From the NCBI GenBank assembly GCA_016187565.1, contig JACPJR010000031.1, forward strand, positions 119,745-183,744: a stretch of DNA of 64,000 nt, given 5' to 3'. Within the stretch, counting starts at the first letter, position 1. Each line of letters starts with the position of its first letter. The notes below the pieces were generated by a model. The model did not search any database. It had not been told where the DNA came from and was given only the letters and a program-made list of their open reading frames with translations. This document shows, in pieces, positions 35,294 through 43,557 of the stretch. The position numbers and the translations under genes were made by a program. Source of the stretch: Candidatus Woesearchaeota archaeon. GTDB taxonomy: Archaea > Nanobdellota > Nanobdellia > Woesearchaeales > JACPJR01.

Positions 35294-36067
35294 TTAGATC
35301 GCTCTCTCGGTTGCTATTATTCCTCTTCGGTGCAGTTCCTTTTTTAGAAAAACATACCAATAATCTCCTAGAAGATTGTATCTCTTACAAAGAAAATCAA
35401 TTTCATTCTGCTTTTCAACAGTCGGATTTTTTAACATCTCTGAGCATACGTTCGGCTCTAGATTAGCTAACGGCAAAATATACCCAGCAACTCCTTTAGA
35501 TTGATAGCAAAGATGTTCCCATCCTTGAAATACAGGAACTTCGAGGCCTGAATCAACTAATCTCTTTGTAAATTCAGCAGAACAACTCGCTTCTTTTATT
35601 CCTACAATGTTTCCTAATCTACAAATCCGTTCGATTGTTTCATATCCTATTGAATTTCCTGAGATTGCTTCTTCGTTATAAATAAATACAGGAACACCAA
35701 CTTTTTTTATTTGTTCAAAGTGTTGGTAGATTTCCCCTTGGGTGGTTTCTTTTCCAAATGGTGTGGTAACGACAACAGCATCAACCCCTAATCGCTGTGC
35801 CGTTCTAGCCTTTTCTACAGCTTCTTCAGTTGTTTTATACTCTACACCTGCTAAAACAGGCAAACCTAAAGAATGCTTAAGAGTCAACTTAACCATAGCT
35901 TCCCATTGTTCATCGCTTAATCTCCAACCCTCTCCTGAACTAAGTGTTGGCATTAATGCAGTGGCGTATGGTCCAACAAAATCAACGAGATTCTTTACAC
36001 TTTTTTCACATACATGTCCCTTATAATCTACGGGAGTGATTAATGGAGGAATTATTCCAGAGTACAT
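35294..36067 (-). CDS. DapA/N-acetylneuraminate-lyase-family aldolase
   Basis: The 257-residue TIM barrel is in the class that forms a Schiff base with pyruvate or a related oxo acid. It has IPPLITPVDYKGHV at the N-terminus, the Tyr motif VFIYNEEA, and the Schiff-base lysine in IVGIKEAS. The GTTT-type triad region reads PTLSSGEGWRLS rather than GTTGE, so dihydrodipicolinate synthesis is unlikely. It is slightly short for the family (about 290). The start overlaps the upstream PIN-like gene by 16 bases. It is probably one step in the operon's pathway, supplying a carbon skeleton for the dehydrogenase. Confidence 0.85.
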   Translation of the reverse strand: MYSGIIPPLITPVDYKGHVCEKSVKNLVDFVGPYATALMPTLSSGEGWRLSDEQWEAMVKLTLKHSLGLPVLAGVEYKTTEEAVEKARTAQRLGVDAVVVTTPFGKETTQGEIYQHFEQIKKVGVPVFIYNEEAISGNSIGYETIERICRLGNIVGIKEASCSAEFTKRLVDSGLEVPVFQGWEHLCYQSKGVAGYILPLANLEPNVCSEMLKNPTVEKQNEIDFLCKRYNLLGDYWYVFLKKELHRRGIIATERAI

Positions 36068-36528
36068 ACTCTCACCTCCAAAGACTTCTGATACATTTTT
36101 TCCAATTCCTGTGGAAATGAAAGTTCCTCACCAGCTTCTGGAGAACGAACATAATCTCTTCCTGCTAATTTTGGATTCACAGAATATAATTCTGCTCCTC
36201 TGGCAATTGCCATTCCAGCAGTCAATCTGTCTGCAATACTCAAATCTTGTAAATCTGGATTAGTTGTTGCTTCTCGGATATCTTTTTCATCATAAGCTAT
36301 TCTTTGAATATCCATTACTGTATGAAGATTATCCATAAACGGATAGTACGCGTCTTGTTCTTCTCTAGAATATTCCCAAATAACGTCATCGCATTTTCCT
36401 ACCTGTTCTAAACTCATTCCAACTTGATCATTCAACCGGTTAACAAAGTAATTTTTACAAGCAACTCTTATTCTTTCATCAGTGCTATGCATTCCTAAGA
36501 ATACAGAAGCGTCTATGTATTCCTTCAT
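36052..36528 (-). CDS. PIN-like small protein (resembles DUF6190)
   Basis: The 158-residue protein begins YIDASVFLGMHS, with an Asp ending the first strand as in PIN nucleases, and later has SLEQVGKCDDVIW and an LSIADRLTAGMAIARGAELYSV strand. I recall proteins with nearly the same phrases (MSLEQVGRCDD, DAYYPFMD) from actinobacterial gene clusters, annotated DUF6190; this is from memory and unchecked. The start overlaps the radical SAM stop as ATGA, so it is a fixed member of this operon. It could be a degenerate nuclease or a scaffold for the pathway. Confidence 0.6.
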   Translation of the reverse strand: MKEYIDASVFLGMHSTDERIRVACKNYFVNRLNDQVGMSLEQVGKCDDVIWEYSREEQDAYYPFMDNLHTVMDIQRIAYDEKDIREATTNPDLQDLSIADRLTAGMAIARGAELYSVNPKLAGRDYVRSPEAGEELSFPQELEKMYQKSLEVRVCTLE

Positions 36529-37511
36529 TTTGTTTCACCCCTTACTTCTTGTTCCCATTCTGTTTTACATTCACAGCTTAATCTTTCAAGTTCAGAAAGA
36601 TCTTGAGTTCCATTGAATCGCTTAAGTGCTTCAACTACCTCTGCATTGCATTCATGACAATTGCTCGAGAATCTGCCTTCTGATAAGTCTTCATCAAACA
36701 TGCCTACAAAAATTGAGTTTGGCTGATAATTTGCTAATTGAGTGGTTCTCCTAACTGCTTCAACGGTAGTCCATAATTTAGGCAATTGGTATTCTTCACT
36801 AAGAAATTGCTCCTCAAGTTCAGTGCCTTTAGGAATGAACATTGGCTTAAATGCTACTCTTGCTTTTATTCCCCTTTCGTTTGCAACTCGGTAGACATAA
36901 TCAGCAGTCTGAACAGCATCTTCTATTGCTTCTGCTTCAGTCAACGTTGGAGCTTTAATCAAAATATAAGCCAGAAGTCGTGAATCAGTATTTCTACAAA
37001 TATCTGCAAAACGTTCAAAACCTTTTTTGCTTAACCCCTTGCGAAGTACTCTGTTCCTGATGGTATTATCAGCACTTTCTAGTCCTATTGCTAGCTCGAG
37101 GGTTTGATCATCTCTCAGATGGCTTTTAGATTCTCTGACTTTTTCTTCGGTAAGATAGTTAACTCTCGTTTCAACCATCACGGATCCAACAGGAAGCTTA
37201 CTTATTTGAGAAAAAAGATAATTTCTTGATTCTGGAGGTAACTCCCTATCATTGTAAAAAGAGCCAGCTGTTGGAAAATCTATCCTTCTGACATCTGAGA
37301 AATCCACTCCTTCAATACCCTGTTGATATTGTCGCTGGATATTCTGTAACTTAATATTGTAACCAGCATTATTATCAAAACCACACATAGTACACTTATT
37401 GTACTCACATGGAGGCGTTCTCAGAACTAACAGTAACCTATTCGTTTGCTCTCCATCTTGATTTATTGCTGATTTTACTTTGTAAGCAATACTATCATTT
37501 CCGTCTAGCAT
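36525..37511 (-). CDS. Radical SAM enzyme, first gene of a four-gene operon
   Basis: The cluster motif is CEYNKCTMCGF (Cx4CxxC, about residues 35-45), close to the C...CxMCGY form of the archaeosine-synthase RaSEA/Elp3-like group. The second half includes a SAM strand DFPTAGSFYND and IGLESADNTIRNRVLRKGL, as in Elp3-like enzymes. Near the C-terminus are CHECNAE and CECKTEWE, perhaps a second metal site. The 328-residue protein presumably performs a radical step on a small molecule made by the operon. The start is 30 bases downstream of AATATATT on the minus strand, implying a leaderless operon mRNA. Confidence 0.8.
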   Translation of the reverse strand: MLDGNDSIAYKVKSAINQDGEQTNRLLLVLRTPPCEYNKCTMCGFDNNAGYNIKLQNIQRQYQQGIEGVDFSDVRRIDFPTAGSFYNDRELPPESRNYLFSQISKLPVGSVMVETRVNYLTEEKVRESKSHLRDDQTLELAIGLESADNTIRNRVLRKGLSKKGFERFADICRNTDSRLLAYILIKAPTLTEAEAIEDAVQTADYVYRVANERGIKARVAFKPMFIPKGTELEEQFLSEEYQLPKLWTTVEAVRRTTQLANYQPNSIFVGMFDEDLSEGRFSSNCHECNAEVVEALKRFNGTQDLSELERLSCECKTEWEQEVRGETK

Positions 37512-37530
37512 TATTTATCCCTAATGAGTA

Positions 37531-37588
37531 GTCATACCAGAAATATATTAATTTATGTCGTACTAATCTGGTACGAAATATTTAAATA
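37531..37588. promoter_or_regulatory. Divergent promoter with TrmB-type operator
   Basis: A perfect inverted repeat TCGTAC-N7-GTACGA (37558-37576) lies between two back-to-back TATA boxes: AATATATT for the operon (minus, 37542-37549) and TTTAAATA for the regulator (plus, 37581-37588). A similar half-site, CTGGTATGAC on the minus strand (37531-37540), sits between the operon's TATA box and its start. Both transcripts would be leaderless. The adjacent TrmB protein is the obvious ligand-dependent regulator. Confidence 0.7.
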
Positions 37589-37610
37589 GTAGCTAATCTC
37601 AATTAAAAGA

Positions 37611-38375
37611 ATGGATGCAGCTATACTACGAAAAATCGGCTTAACAGCAAACGAGATTAAGATATACCTCAATCTGCTCAAATCAGGCTCAAGTACGGCC
37701 TATGAAATAGGTAAGCAAACAGGAATATATCGAGTACATGTCTATGATAAGCTAGAACAATTAATGGACAAGGGCTTGGTTACTCATATCTATAGAGGAG
37801 CTAAAAAATACTTCCAAGCCACCCCTCCTAGTAAAATTAAACATTATCTTGAAGATAAAAAAAGAGCGTTAGAAGTACAAGAACAAGAGGTAGATTCTAT
37901 TCTTCCTGAATTAGAAGCTATGACCAAAATCCCTAAAGAAGACACTTTTGTGGAAGTCTTTAAAGGAAAAGAGGGATTAAAATATTTCCTCAAAGATATC
38001 ATTAAAACAAAACAAGAAGTCCTCATTACCGGTATTGATGACCAAAAATATCAAGATACTCTTCCAATATTTATGAAACAATATTTTAGGGATCTTAGAA
38101 AAAATAATATTAAAGAAAGAGTTATTACCATGAAAACATTCGGTGTTTTTTTATTTGAAAAAGAACTAGCCCGAACTACAAATTACAGATTTCTTGAAGA
38201 AAAACAATTTAATCCTACAAACACCTTCGTTTATGGTAACAAAGTAGTTATCGTTACATGGGGAACTCCTGTTACAGCAGTCATGATAAAAAATAAAGAC
38301 ATTGCTGAGACTTATAGAAATCATTTTGAACATTTATGGAATATTGCATCGGAGAAACTTACTAACAAAAAATAG
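37611..38375 (+). CDS. TrmB-family transcriptional regulator
   Basis: The 254-residue protein has an N-terminal winged helix (MDAAILRKIGLTANEIKIYLNLLKSGSSTAYEIGKQTG... YDKLEQLMDKGLV) and the C-terminal sensor region of the TrmB/SgrR-like group, ending NPTNTFVYGNKVVIVTW...YRNHFEHLW. It shares this ending with the second TrmB protein at 41281, so the two are paralogues. It is divergent from the four-gene operon across a 99-base spacer with a palindromic operator, so it probably controls both itself and the operon in response to a metabolite. Confidence 0.85.
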   Translation: MDAAILRKIGLTANEIKIYLNLLKSGSSTAYEIGKQTGIYRVHVYDKLEQLMDKGLVTHIYRGAKKYFQATPPSKIKHYLEDKKRALEVQEQEVDSILPELEAMTKIPKEDTFVEVFKGKEGLKYFLKDIIKTKQEVLITGIDDQKYQDTLPIFMKQYFRDLRKNNIKERVITMKTFGVFLFEKELARTTNYRFLEEKQFNPTNTFVYGNKVVIVTWGTPVTAVMIKNKDIAETYRNHFEHLWNIASEKLTNKK

Positions 38376-38529
38376 AAGGGCGTTCTCTTGCAACATTTTC
38401 AATTATAGCAAAGGACACTAATAACCGTAACTTTATGTCCTTTGCTTATTAGGAAAAGACATACAAATTATTACGAAAATTAATGTTTTTTCGTATAAAT
38501 AGTTAAATAACCCTCCATTCTTAATATCG

Positions 38530-39351
38530 ATGCAAAGATTTATCGGTATTTTAAGTGGAAACAGAGATTTGATTAGACATGGAACTTATGTAGAGGCTTT
38601 TGCCAAAGTTAGAGAATTAGGTGATTTAATTATTAATGGATCTGAGCCAATTAAAGGAACAGAAGAAGACACATGGAAATTTTATGAAGCTAGTTATCAA
38701 TTAAGAGAGGATATGAGATACGTAACTGTTTCTGTGGTATCCGTTGATATGTTCATTGGTTTGGAAGCGTACATTAGGGTAAAAGCAACAGGGAAGCCTA
38801 CAGTTATTGATGTGGTTAACTTATTGTTTGACCATTATATCTCTTCTACAGGAATCAGGTCAATAGGTGAAGGTGATGTTTTAGTAGATGGTTCTTCAAA
38901 TGGAATAAAAACTAATTTGGGGAGAATAAAGGAAAAGTGTGAAGCTGACCTTGAGCCCTATTGGTCACAGCAACCTATTTTAGAAGAAGCAGTAGGAATA
39001 ATTTGTGATTCTGTTTGTCATTCTTATGATTGGAAGACACAGTGGCATGAAAGATGGAGAGAATTATTTAGAGTTAAAAAAGAAGAAGAGCGTGATCGTT
39101 TATTTGCTGACTTGAGGGCTGATGGCCTAGATGAGCATGCACTGAATGTTCTACAACATGGAGATTCAGATTGGGGAGATGCTCATGCTAAAGTTTTTGT
39201 ATCTTTTCCAAGAGAAAGAATTGCTTATTTAGTTAAATACAATACTCGAGGGAATTACTTGGGTTTTTTTCATTTATTGCATGATAAAACAGGTTACGAT
39301 ACATTTGATAGGAAAGAGAGTCGACTGTATGCAAGAGAACGCTCTCATTGA
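38530..39351 (+). CDS. Hypothetical soluble protein
   Basis: The 273-residue protein is mostly helical, with no signal or membrane segment. Recognisable phrases (SYQLREDMRYVTVSVVSVDMFIGLEAYI, DGLDEHALNVLQHGDSDWGDAHAKVFVSFPRERIAYLV) do not belong to a family that I know. It has its own TATA-like AAATAGTTAAATAA 15-30 bases upstream of the ATG. It follows the TrmB gene on the same strand after a 154-base gap and is probably a separate transcript. Function unknown. Confidence 0.6.
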   Translation: MQRFIGILSGNRDLIRHGTYVEAFAKVRELGDLIINGSEPIKGTEEDTWKFYEASYQLREDMRYVTVSVVSVDMFIGLEAYIRVKATGKPTVIDVVNLLFDHYISSTGIRSIGEGDVLVDGSSNGIKTNLGRIKEKCEADLEPYWSQQPILEEAVGIICDSVCHSYDWKTQWHERWRELFRVKKEEERDRLFADLRADGLDEHALNVLQHGDSDWGDAHAKVFVSFPRERIAYLVKYNTRGNYLGFFHLLHDKTGYDTFDRKESRLYARERSH

Positions 39352-39538
39352 AATAATTCTACAATTTTATTACAATTTTCTTCTGCTTCCTCAATGCAAT
39401 CATCAAAAGTAAGCAAACTCTTTTTTTGCTCCATTCTTCTAAATAAAAATGTTTTTGTGTCTTAATCTTATTTCATTTAATTTCATGTGTAGTTGTCGAC
39501 CGATATCATAAAATCAGAAAAAGAGACTTAACAGCGTT

Positions 39539-39943
39539 TCACATCCGTAAGAATTCACTGACTGGAATAATGGGAATATGTTTGTAGTGTGCTAATTTTT
39601 TTAGGTGAACATCACCAGAGATAATATAATCAACATTCGCTTCAATTGCACATTCAATGATTATATTATCATCCGGATCATCCTTTACAACATTTAGCTT
39701 TAACCTCGTATCAATGAGTCTTGTAAACTCCTCGAGAAGCTTCAGAAATCTCTTTTTCTGATCAAGACTAAACGTAAACTTAGGATACTCGATTACTCTT
39801 TTAATCTCTTGAAGTTGCTTTACAGAGAGGTATAATTCATATTCCCCATCAATAACCCGTTCAAGAAGCTCCCGAGATTTTCCCTTCCATCCAAGAGCGG
39901 CAATATAATTATTAGTATCAATAACTATCTTTTTCTTGCCCAT
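39539..39943 (-). CDS. PIN-domain toxin (VapC-like)
   Basis: The 134-residue protein has the PIN acidic residues: Asp in KIVIDTNNYI near the N-terminus, Glu in SVKQLQEIKRVI, and the Asp cluster VKDDPDDNIIIECA, with ANVDYIISGD at the end. It belongs to the group of PIN toxins (COG1569-like) in which the Asp is followed by TN. It overlaps the AbrB antitoxin gene by 19 bases. These RNases usually cut tRNA or rRNA when freed from the antitoxin. Confidence 0.85.
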   Translation of the reverse strand: MGKKKIVIDTNNYIAALGWKGKSRELLERVIDGEYELYLSVKQLQEIKRVIEYPKFTFSLDQKKRFLKLLEEFTRLIDTRLKLNVVKDDPDDNIIIECAIEANVDYIISGDVHLKKLAHYKHIPIIPVSEFLRM

Positions 39944-40194
39944 TTAATTGCCTCTTTAAGGTCACTTCTTCTCAAGCGATTCTTTTTAAACTGGCCCTCA
40001 ATTTCAGTCGCAAGAGACTTGAAGTTAAGTTTAACTCTTGGTATGTCAACCTTCTTAAATAACACACCTTCATCAACAGGAAAGGCAATAAATCGTTCTC
40101 CTGGGTGTAGTTGTGCAGCTTCACGAATATTCTGAGGTACAACTAACTGTCCCTTCACTGACATCTTGACAAGATCTAAAGATTCTGTTTCCAT
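39925..40194 (-). CDS. AbrB/MazE-family antitoxin
   Basis: The 89-residue protein starts with a SpoVT/AbrB swapped-hairpin domain: VKMSVKGQLVVPQNIREAAQLHPGERFIAF (about residues 9-38), with a C-terminal tail of basic helices (FKKNRLRRSDLKEAIKWARKR) that would wrap the toxin. It is first in the operon with the PIN toxin. Upstream is a short direct repeat that it probably binds. Confidence 0.8.
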   Translation of the reverse strand: METESLDLVKMSVKGQLVVPQNIREAAQLHPGERFIAFPVDEGVLFKKVDIPRVKLNFKSLATEIEGQFKKNRLRRSDLKEAIKWARKR

Positions 40195-40208
40195 AATATC
40201 ACCTGTTG

Positions 40209-40235
40209 AACAGTTAAACAGTTAAACTATATAAA
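40209..40235 (-). promoter_or_regulatory. Promoter and repeated operator of the AbrB-PIN operon
   Basis: On the minus strand TTTATATA (40228-40235) is followed by two perfect tandem copies of an 8-base repeat. Read on the plus strand they are AACAGTTA at 40209-40216 and 40217-40224. The repeats lie between TATA box and start codon (40194), where the AbrB dimer could repress. Confidence 0.55.
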
Positions 40236-40346
40236 CTTACTGTTTTTTAACTTATGCGATTAAGCGACACTATGACACAGGCAGTTTTCATGGAATCTAG
40301 TTTTGTTCATAATAACATTTAAGAATACTTCTAATTTCTTCCTAGC

Positions 40347-41279
40347 ATGAATTCATTCCCTCTCGGCCGATTGTGGCTTTCCCCTATGGAAAGCGTTTCG
40401 GATCTTGGATTTAGAACTCTTTGTTATCACCATGGTGCTTCGCTGACGTTCACGGAAATGATTCAAGCATCAGCTCTGGTGCAAGGAAATAAAGCTACGA
40501 TAAGCTTGGTAGATAGCTATACTCCTTTCGTCAAGACTGGGATTCAGCTTTTGGTGAGCAAAAAAGAGATTCTTCAAAAAGCCTTGGCTATGATCAGGGA
40601 AGGGATAGAGAAAAAAGATGGACGATTTTCCCATCTTTCTGTTATCGACTTAAATTTTGGTTGTCCTTCTCCGGAGATTATCAATAAGGGTCATGGTCCA
40701 GCGTTGCTCAAACGAACAGTGAAGATGAAAGAATTATTAACAACCTTGCGAAAGGAATCTCCACTTCCCTGCGGGATAAAAATAAGACTGGGTTTAAACA
40801 AAGCAGAGAAAAATCAGAAAGTCTATCTACGAGTAATTGAGATTGTAAATGAAGTTGGCTTAGATTATGTGACGGTTCATCCTAAGACCGCTGCAGATGC
40901 CTCTACTGCCCCCATAGACTCGAAGGCTTTACAAGAGATTATTGCTAAGGCAAGAATTCCCATCATCGGAAATGGACTAGTGGTTGACGGGCCAAGTGCG
41001 AAGCGAATGATAGATTTAGGATGCAGTGCAGTAATGTTAGCCAGGGCCACCGTTGGTAATCCTTGGATTTTTGAAGAGATTGATGCTTATTTGAAAACTG
41101 GAAAACAACTTCAAGATGAGAGAACAGTAGCTGATTATAAGGAAGCCTGGAATATCTATGTGGCAATTGCCAGCAAATATAGAACTAAAAAAAAAATCTA
41201 CGACTATCATCAAAAGATATTTACGTTACGCATGCAGGGTGATAGAGGATATCATTCTCCATCAAGCATATTAAACTGA
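40347..41279 (+). CDS. dus: tRNA-dihydrouridine synthase
   Basis: Dus reduces specific uridines in tRNA with FMN. The 310-residue TIM barrel has the N-terminal LSPMESVSDLGFR, the catalytic cysteine in DLNFGCPSPEI, CGIKIRLGL, DYVTVHPKTAA (the usual VHGRT replaced), IPIIGNGLVV and AVMLARATVGNPWIF. It ends one base before the convergent trmB-like gene. The C-terminal helical domain is normal. Confidence 0.92.
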   Translation: MNSFPLGRLWLSPMESVSDLGFRTLCYHHGASLTFTEMIQASALVQGNKATISLVDSYTPFVKTGIQLLVSKKEILQKALAMIREGIEKKDGRFSHLSVIDLNFGCPSPEIINKGHGPALLKRTVKMKELLTTLRKESPLPCGIKIRLGLNKAEKNQKVYLRVIEIVNEVGLDYVTVHPKTAADASTAPIDSKALQEIIAKARIPIIGNGLVVDGPSAKRMIDLGCSAVMLARATVGNPWIFEEIDAYLKTGKQLQDERTVADYKEAWNIYVAIASKYRTKKKIYDYHQKIFTLRMQGDRGYHSPSSILN

Positions 41280-41280
41280 G

Positions 41281-41994
41281 TTACAATGATTTTGCATGCT
41301 GCCACAAGAAATCAAAATACTTTCGATAAGTCTTTTCAACAGCTTTGCTTTGTATCATGATAGCATAGTAAGGTTCTAACCAGACAAAGAGAATAACATG
41401 GCCATTATAGATTAATGCATCAGTTGGATTAAAAATGTCCTGCTTCAGGTACTTATATTTTCCCTTTTTGAGTTTTGTAAATTTTTCTTTACTGCTGAAA
41501 ATAATCTTTTCTTGAATACCTGCTTTCTCTGCCTGCATAAGAAACTGCTTTGAAAAAATGGGCAAAATTTTCTCGAATCGTTGTGGCGTTCCCAGAAGAA
41601 GATAATCATTGTTACTTTTCAAAAGATTTTTGTAAACTGCTTTTAGCCCCTGAATTCCTCTAAATATCTCAACTGATGTTCTCTCAGATTGTTGAGCAAA
41701 CAGTTGCTTTAAAGTTGGAAGTGCTGCACGAAATTCTTTTTCTCTTTCCTCAAGATCATGCAATATCACCTCAGGATTTGCAGGGCTGAAATGTTTGGTG
41801 TTGTTTTTGAGTACATAAGCGGCAAGTCCTCTTTTAACCAACCCTTGAAGAAGATCATAGGTTTGCGTTCTATCGACTTCACTGTCTTCAGAGATTTTGG
41901 TTACTGGGGCTAATTTTAATTTCAGGAGAGAAATATACACCTTTGCTTCTTTTTTGCTCAATCCTATTCTCTCTAATGTTCTTGTGTTTTTCAC
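41281..41994 (-). CDS. TrmB-family transcriptional regulator
   Basis: The 237-residue protein has an N-terminal winged helix (LERIGLSKKEAKVYISLLKLKLAPVTKISEDSEVDRTQTYDLLQGLVKRGL) and the same C-terminal layout as the paralogue at 37611 (NPTDALIYNGHVILFVWLE...YRKYFDFLW). It is divergent from the deoxyribosyltransferase/PurE-like fusion gene, with several palindromes in between, so it is the likely regulator of that gene, paralleling the arrangement at 37.5 kb. Confidence 0.85.
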   Translation of the reverse strand: MKNTRTLERIGLSKKEAKVYISLLKLKLAPVTKISEDSEVDRTQTYDLLQGLVKRGLAAYVLKNNTKHFSPANPEVILHDLEEREKEFRAALPTLKQLFAQQSERTSVEIFRGIQGLKAVYKNLLKSNNDYLLLGTPQRFEKILPIFSKQFLMQAEKAGIQEKIIFSSKEKFTKLKKGKYKYLKQDIFNPTDALIYNGHVILFVWLEPYYAIMIQSKAVEKTYRKYFDFLWQHAKSL

Positions 41995-42052
41995 GCTATT
42001 CTCTCTGAGGAATGCTCTAATAAAATGATTAATTATCCTGATTTATTTAAAT

Positions 42053-42208
42053 GTTGTGGTGATACTACAACAAAATTATTTAAACCTTCTCTTAAGACTT
42101 TTCTTAAGTGATAACATGATATAATAGAGGACAATAGTATTTAATATGTTTTTTCCTCTAGTATATACTAGAAAACCTAACAAATAATATTAAAAATTTA
42201 GGTTTTCT
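42053..42208. promoter_or_regulatory. Palindrome-rich divergent control region
   Basis: Three symmetric elements lie between the TrmB gene and the fusion gene: GTTGTGGT-N3-ACTACAAC (42053-42071, 7 of 8 pairs), a perfect 16-base palindrome TCTAGTATATACTAGA (42157-42172), and AGAAAACCTAA/TTAGGTTTTCT (42170-42180 and 42198-42208). A TATA-like TATTATATTTA (42209-42218) abuts the last one, with AGGAG (about 42232-42236) before ATG 42249. The elements are probably operators; the last could also form an RNA hairpin. Confidence 0.6.
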
Positions 42209-42248
42209 ATTATATTTAGCAGCGGAGTCATAGGAGAATCTCAAATCC

Positions 42249-43556
42249 ATGGACAGATATAAATCACTCTTTTTTGCAGGAGCAGAAGTACATCAAAGCA
42301 GAGAAGAGATTCTGAGATGGAGAACGACCTACGGTGAAGCATTTACTCATTTAGGTTTTCATGTTCTTGATCCAACCTTGGGAAAAGATATTGAGAGTAT
42401 TCCTCTTGACGAGCTTATAGCACAAGATTTAGCACTTATAGACCAGAGTCATATTCTTGTTGCTTATCTTCCTCGGTCTTCTGATGGAAGCTTGCGTGAA
42501 ATACGACGAGCAAAAGAAAACAAAATTTTGGTTTACGCCTTCACGGATAAAGGAAACCCACTTTCTCAAGAAGCAAGACAATATATAGATGCTTGGTTTA
42601 CTGATTTTAGCGAGCTCAGAAGAGTATTAGGAACATTTTTATCTCCGCCTGGCGAATATTTCACAACAGCACACACCAATAATGTCCAAGGGACCGTGGT
42701 TCTTTATGGATCTGATATTCATGAAGTTGCACCACACTACCTTCATAGATTACTGAGTGATATCGAGGGTAAAGTAAATGTGTATTATTTTTGCGCTGAA
42801 AAATCTCACATTCATGAATTGGCGCAGAAACTTCCAACAATGTTGCGATTAGGGAAGGTAAAAGCGTTGTCTGTCTTAACAAAAGATGGTTCTCCCCATG
42901 ATGTGCAACTTCACACCGTGGCTGAGGAGGTTGCTGAGAATCTGAACTTTCAAGGAGATCTACGGCATTACGTTGTTGAAAGAGGAGAAATGTATACTAT
43001 TTCTGGACGAGCTGTGAGAAAATCAAGACATTTATCTGAAATAGAGAAAACTCTTGAGAATGAAGTTCATCAGACAAGAGTCGCTATAATTCTTGGAAGC
43101 AGAAAAGACGAATCTATGGTTGTTGATTCAGGATTGCTGCAATTATTTGATACTGTAGGAATAACCTATGAATATTCAATTATTTCCTCAGATCGAAATC
43201 CAGAAGCCTTAAGAGATTACTGCAAAGGACTGGATGATGTACGTGTTATTATTACAGTTGCTGGGTTAGTCCCAAATCTTCCGCTTGCTGTTAAATCCTG
43301 GAGACCAGAAATTCCTGTTATTTCAGTTCCATTACCAGGAGAAGGGTATGAGCCAAGGGATATCTTACTCGCTTCAGCAAGTACGCCAGGTGAGCGTCCG
43401 CTTATTCTATCCGGAATCGGTAAACAAGGGCTAGAAAAGGCAGGTTATTTAGTATTAGAGATGTTTGGCATTCATGAGGAACGATTACGACAACGGTACA
43501 ACGAATTACAATCCGTGGAAGAGCCAGAAATAAAAACAAGGCCTGAGAACTGTTGA
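42249..43556 (+). CDS. Fusion of nucleoside deoxyribosyltransferase-like, unknown and PurE-like domains
   Basis: The N-terminal 130 residues resemble the nucleoside 2-deoxyribosyltransferase fold: SLFFAGAEVHQSREEILRW, DLALIDQSHILVAYL, then the catalytic-glutamate context DGSLREIRRAK. The middle (about 140-270) is unfamiliar (LYGSDIHEVAP, VLTKDGSPHDVQLHTVAEEV). The C-terminal 150 residues follow PurE (AIR mutase): VAIILGSRKDESM, IISSDRNPEAL, AGLVPNLPL, PVISVPLPGEG. The catalytic His of the PurE SAHR motif is Asp here (SSDR), so ordinary AIR carboxylation is doubtful. I know of no named protein with this order. Likely regulated by the divergent TrmB. Confidence 0.7.
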   Translation: MDRYKSLFFAGAEVHQSREEILRWRTTYGEAFTHLGFHVLDPTLGKDIESIPLDELIAQDLALIDQSHILVAYLPRSSDGSLREIRRAKENKILVYAFTDKGNPLSQEARQYIDAWFTDFSELRRVLGTFLSPPGEYFTTAHTNNVQGTVVLYGSDIHEVAPHYLHRLLSDIEGKVNVYYFCAEKSHIHELAQKLPTMLRLGKVKALSVLTKDGSPHDVQLHTVAEEVAENLNFQGDLRHYVVERGEMYTISGRAVRKSRHLSEIEKTLENEVHQTRVAIILGSRKDESMVVDSGLLQLFDTVGITYEYSIISSDRNPEALRDYCKGLDDVRVIITVAGLVPNLPLAVKSWRPEIPVISVPLPGEGYEPRDILLASASTPGERPLILSGIGKQGLEKAGYLVLEMFGIHEERLRQRYNELQSVEEPEIKTRPENC

Positions 43557-43557
43557 C

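Noticed and set aside
36052..36528. PIN-like protein as a toxin
   Set aside because: There is no antitoxin beside it, and it is locked into a metabolic operon, so a toxin role is unlikely.
39345..39434. A 29-residue minus-strand frame starting MEQKKSLLTF
   Set aside because: It is too short to judge, with no clear ribosome site, and overlaps the end of the 38530 gene.
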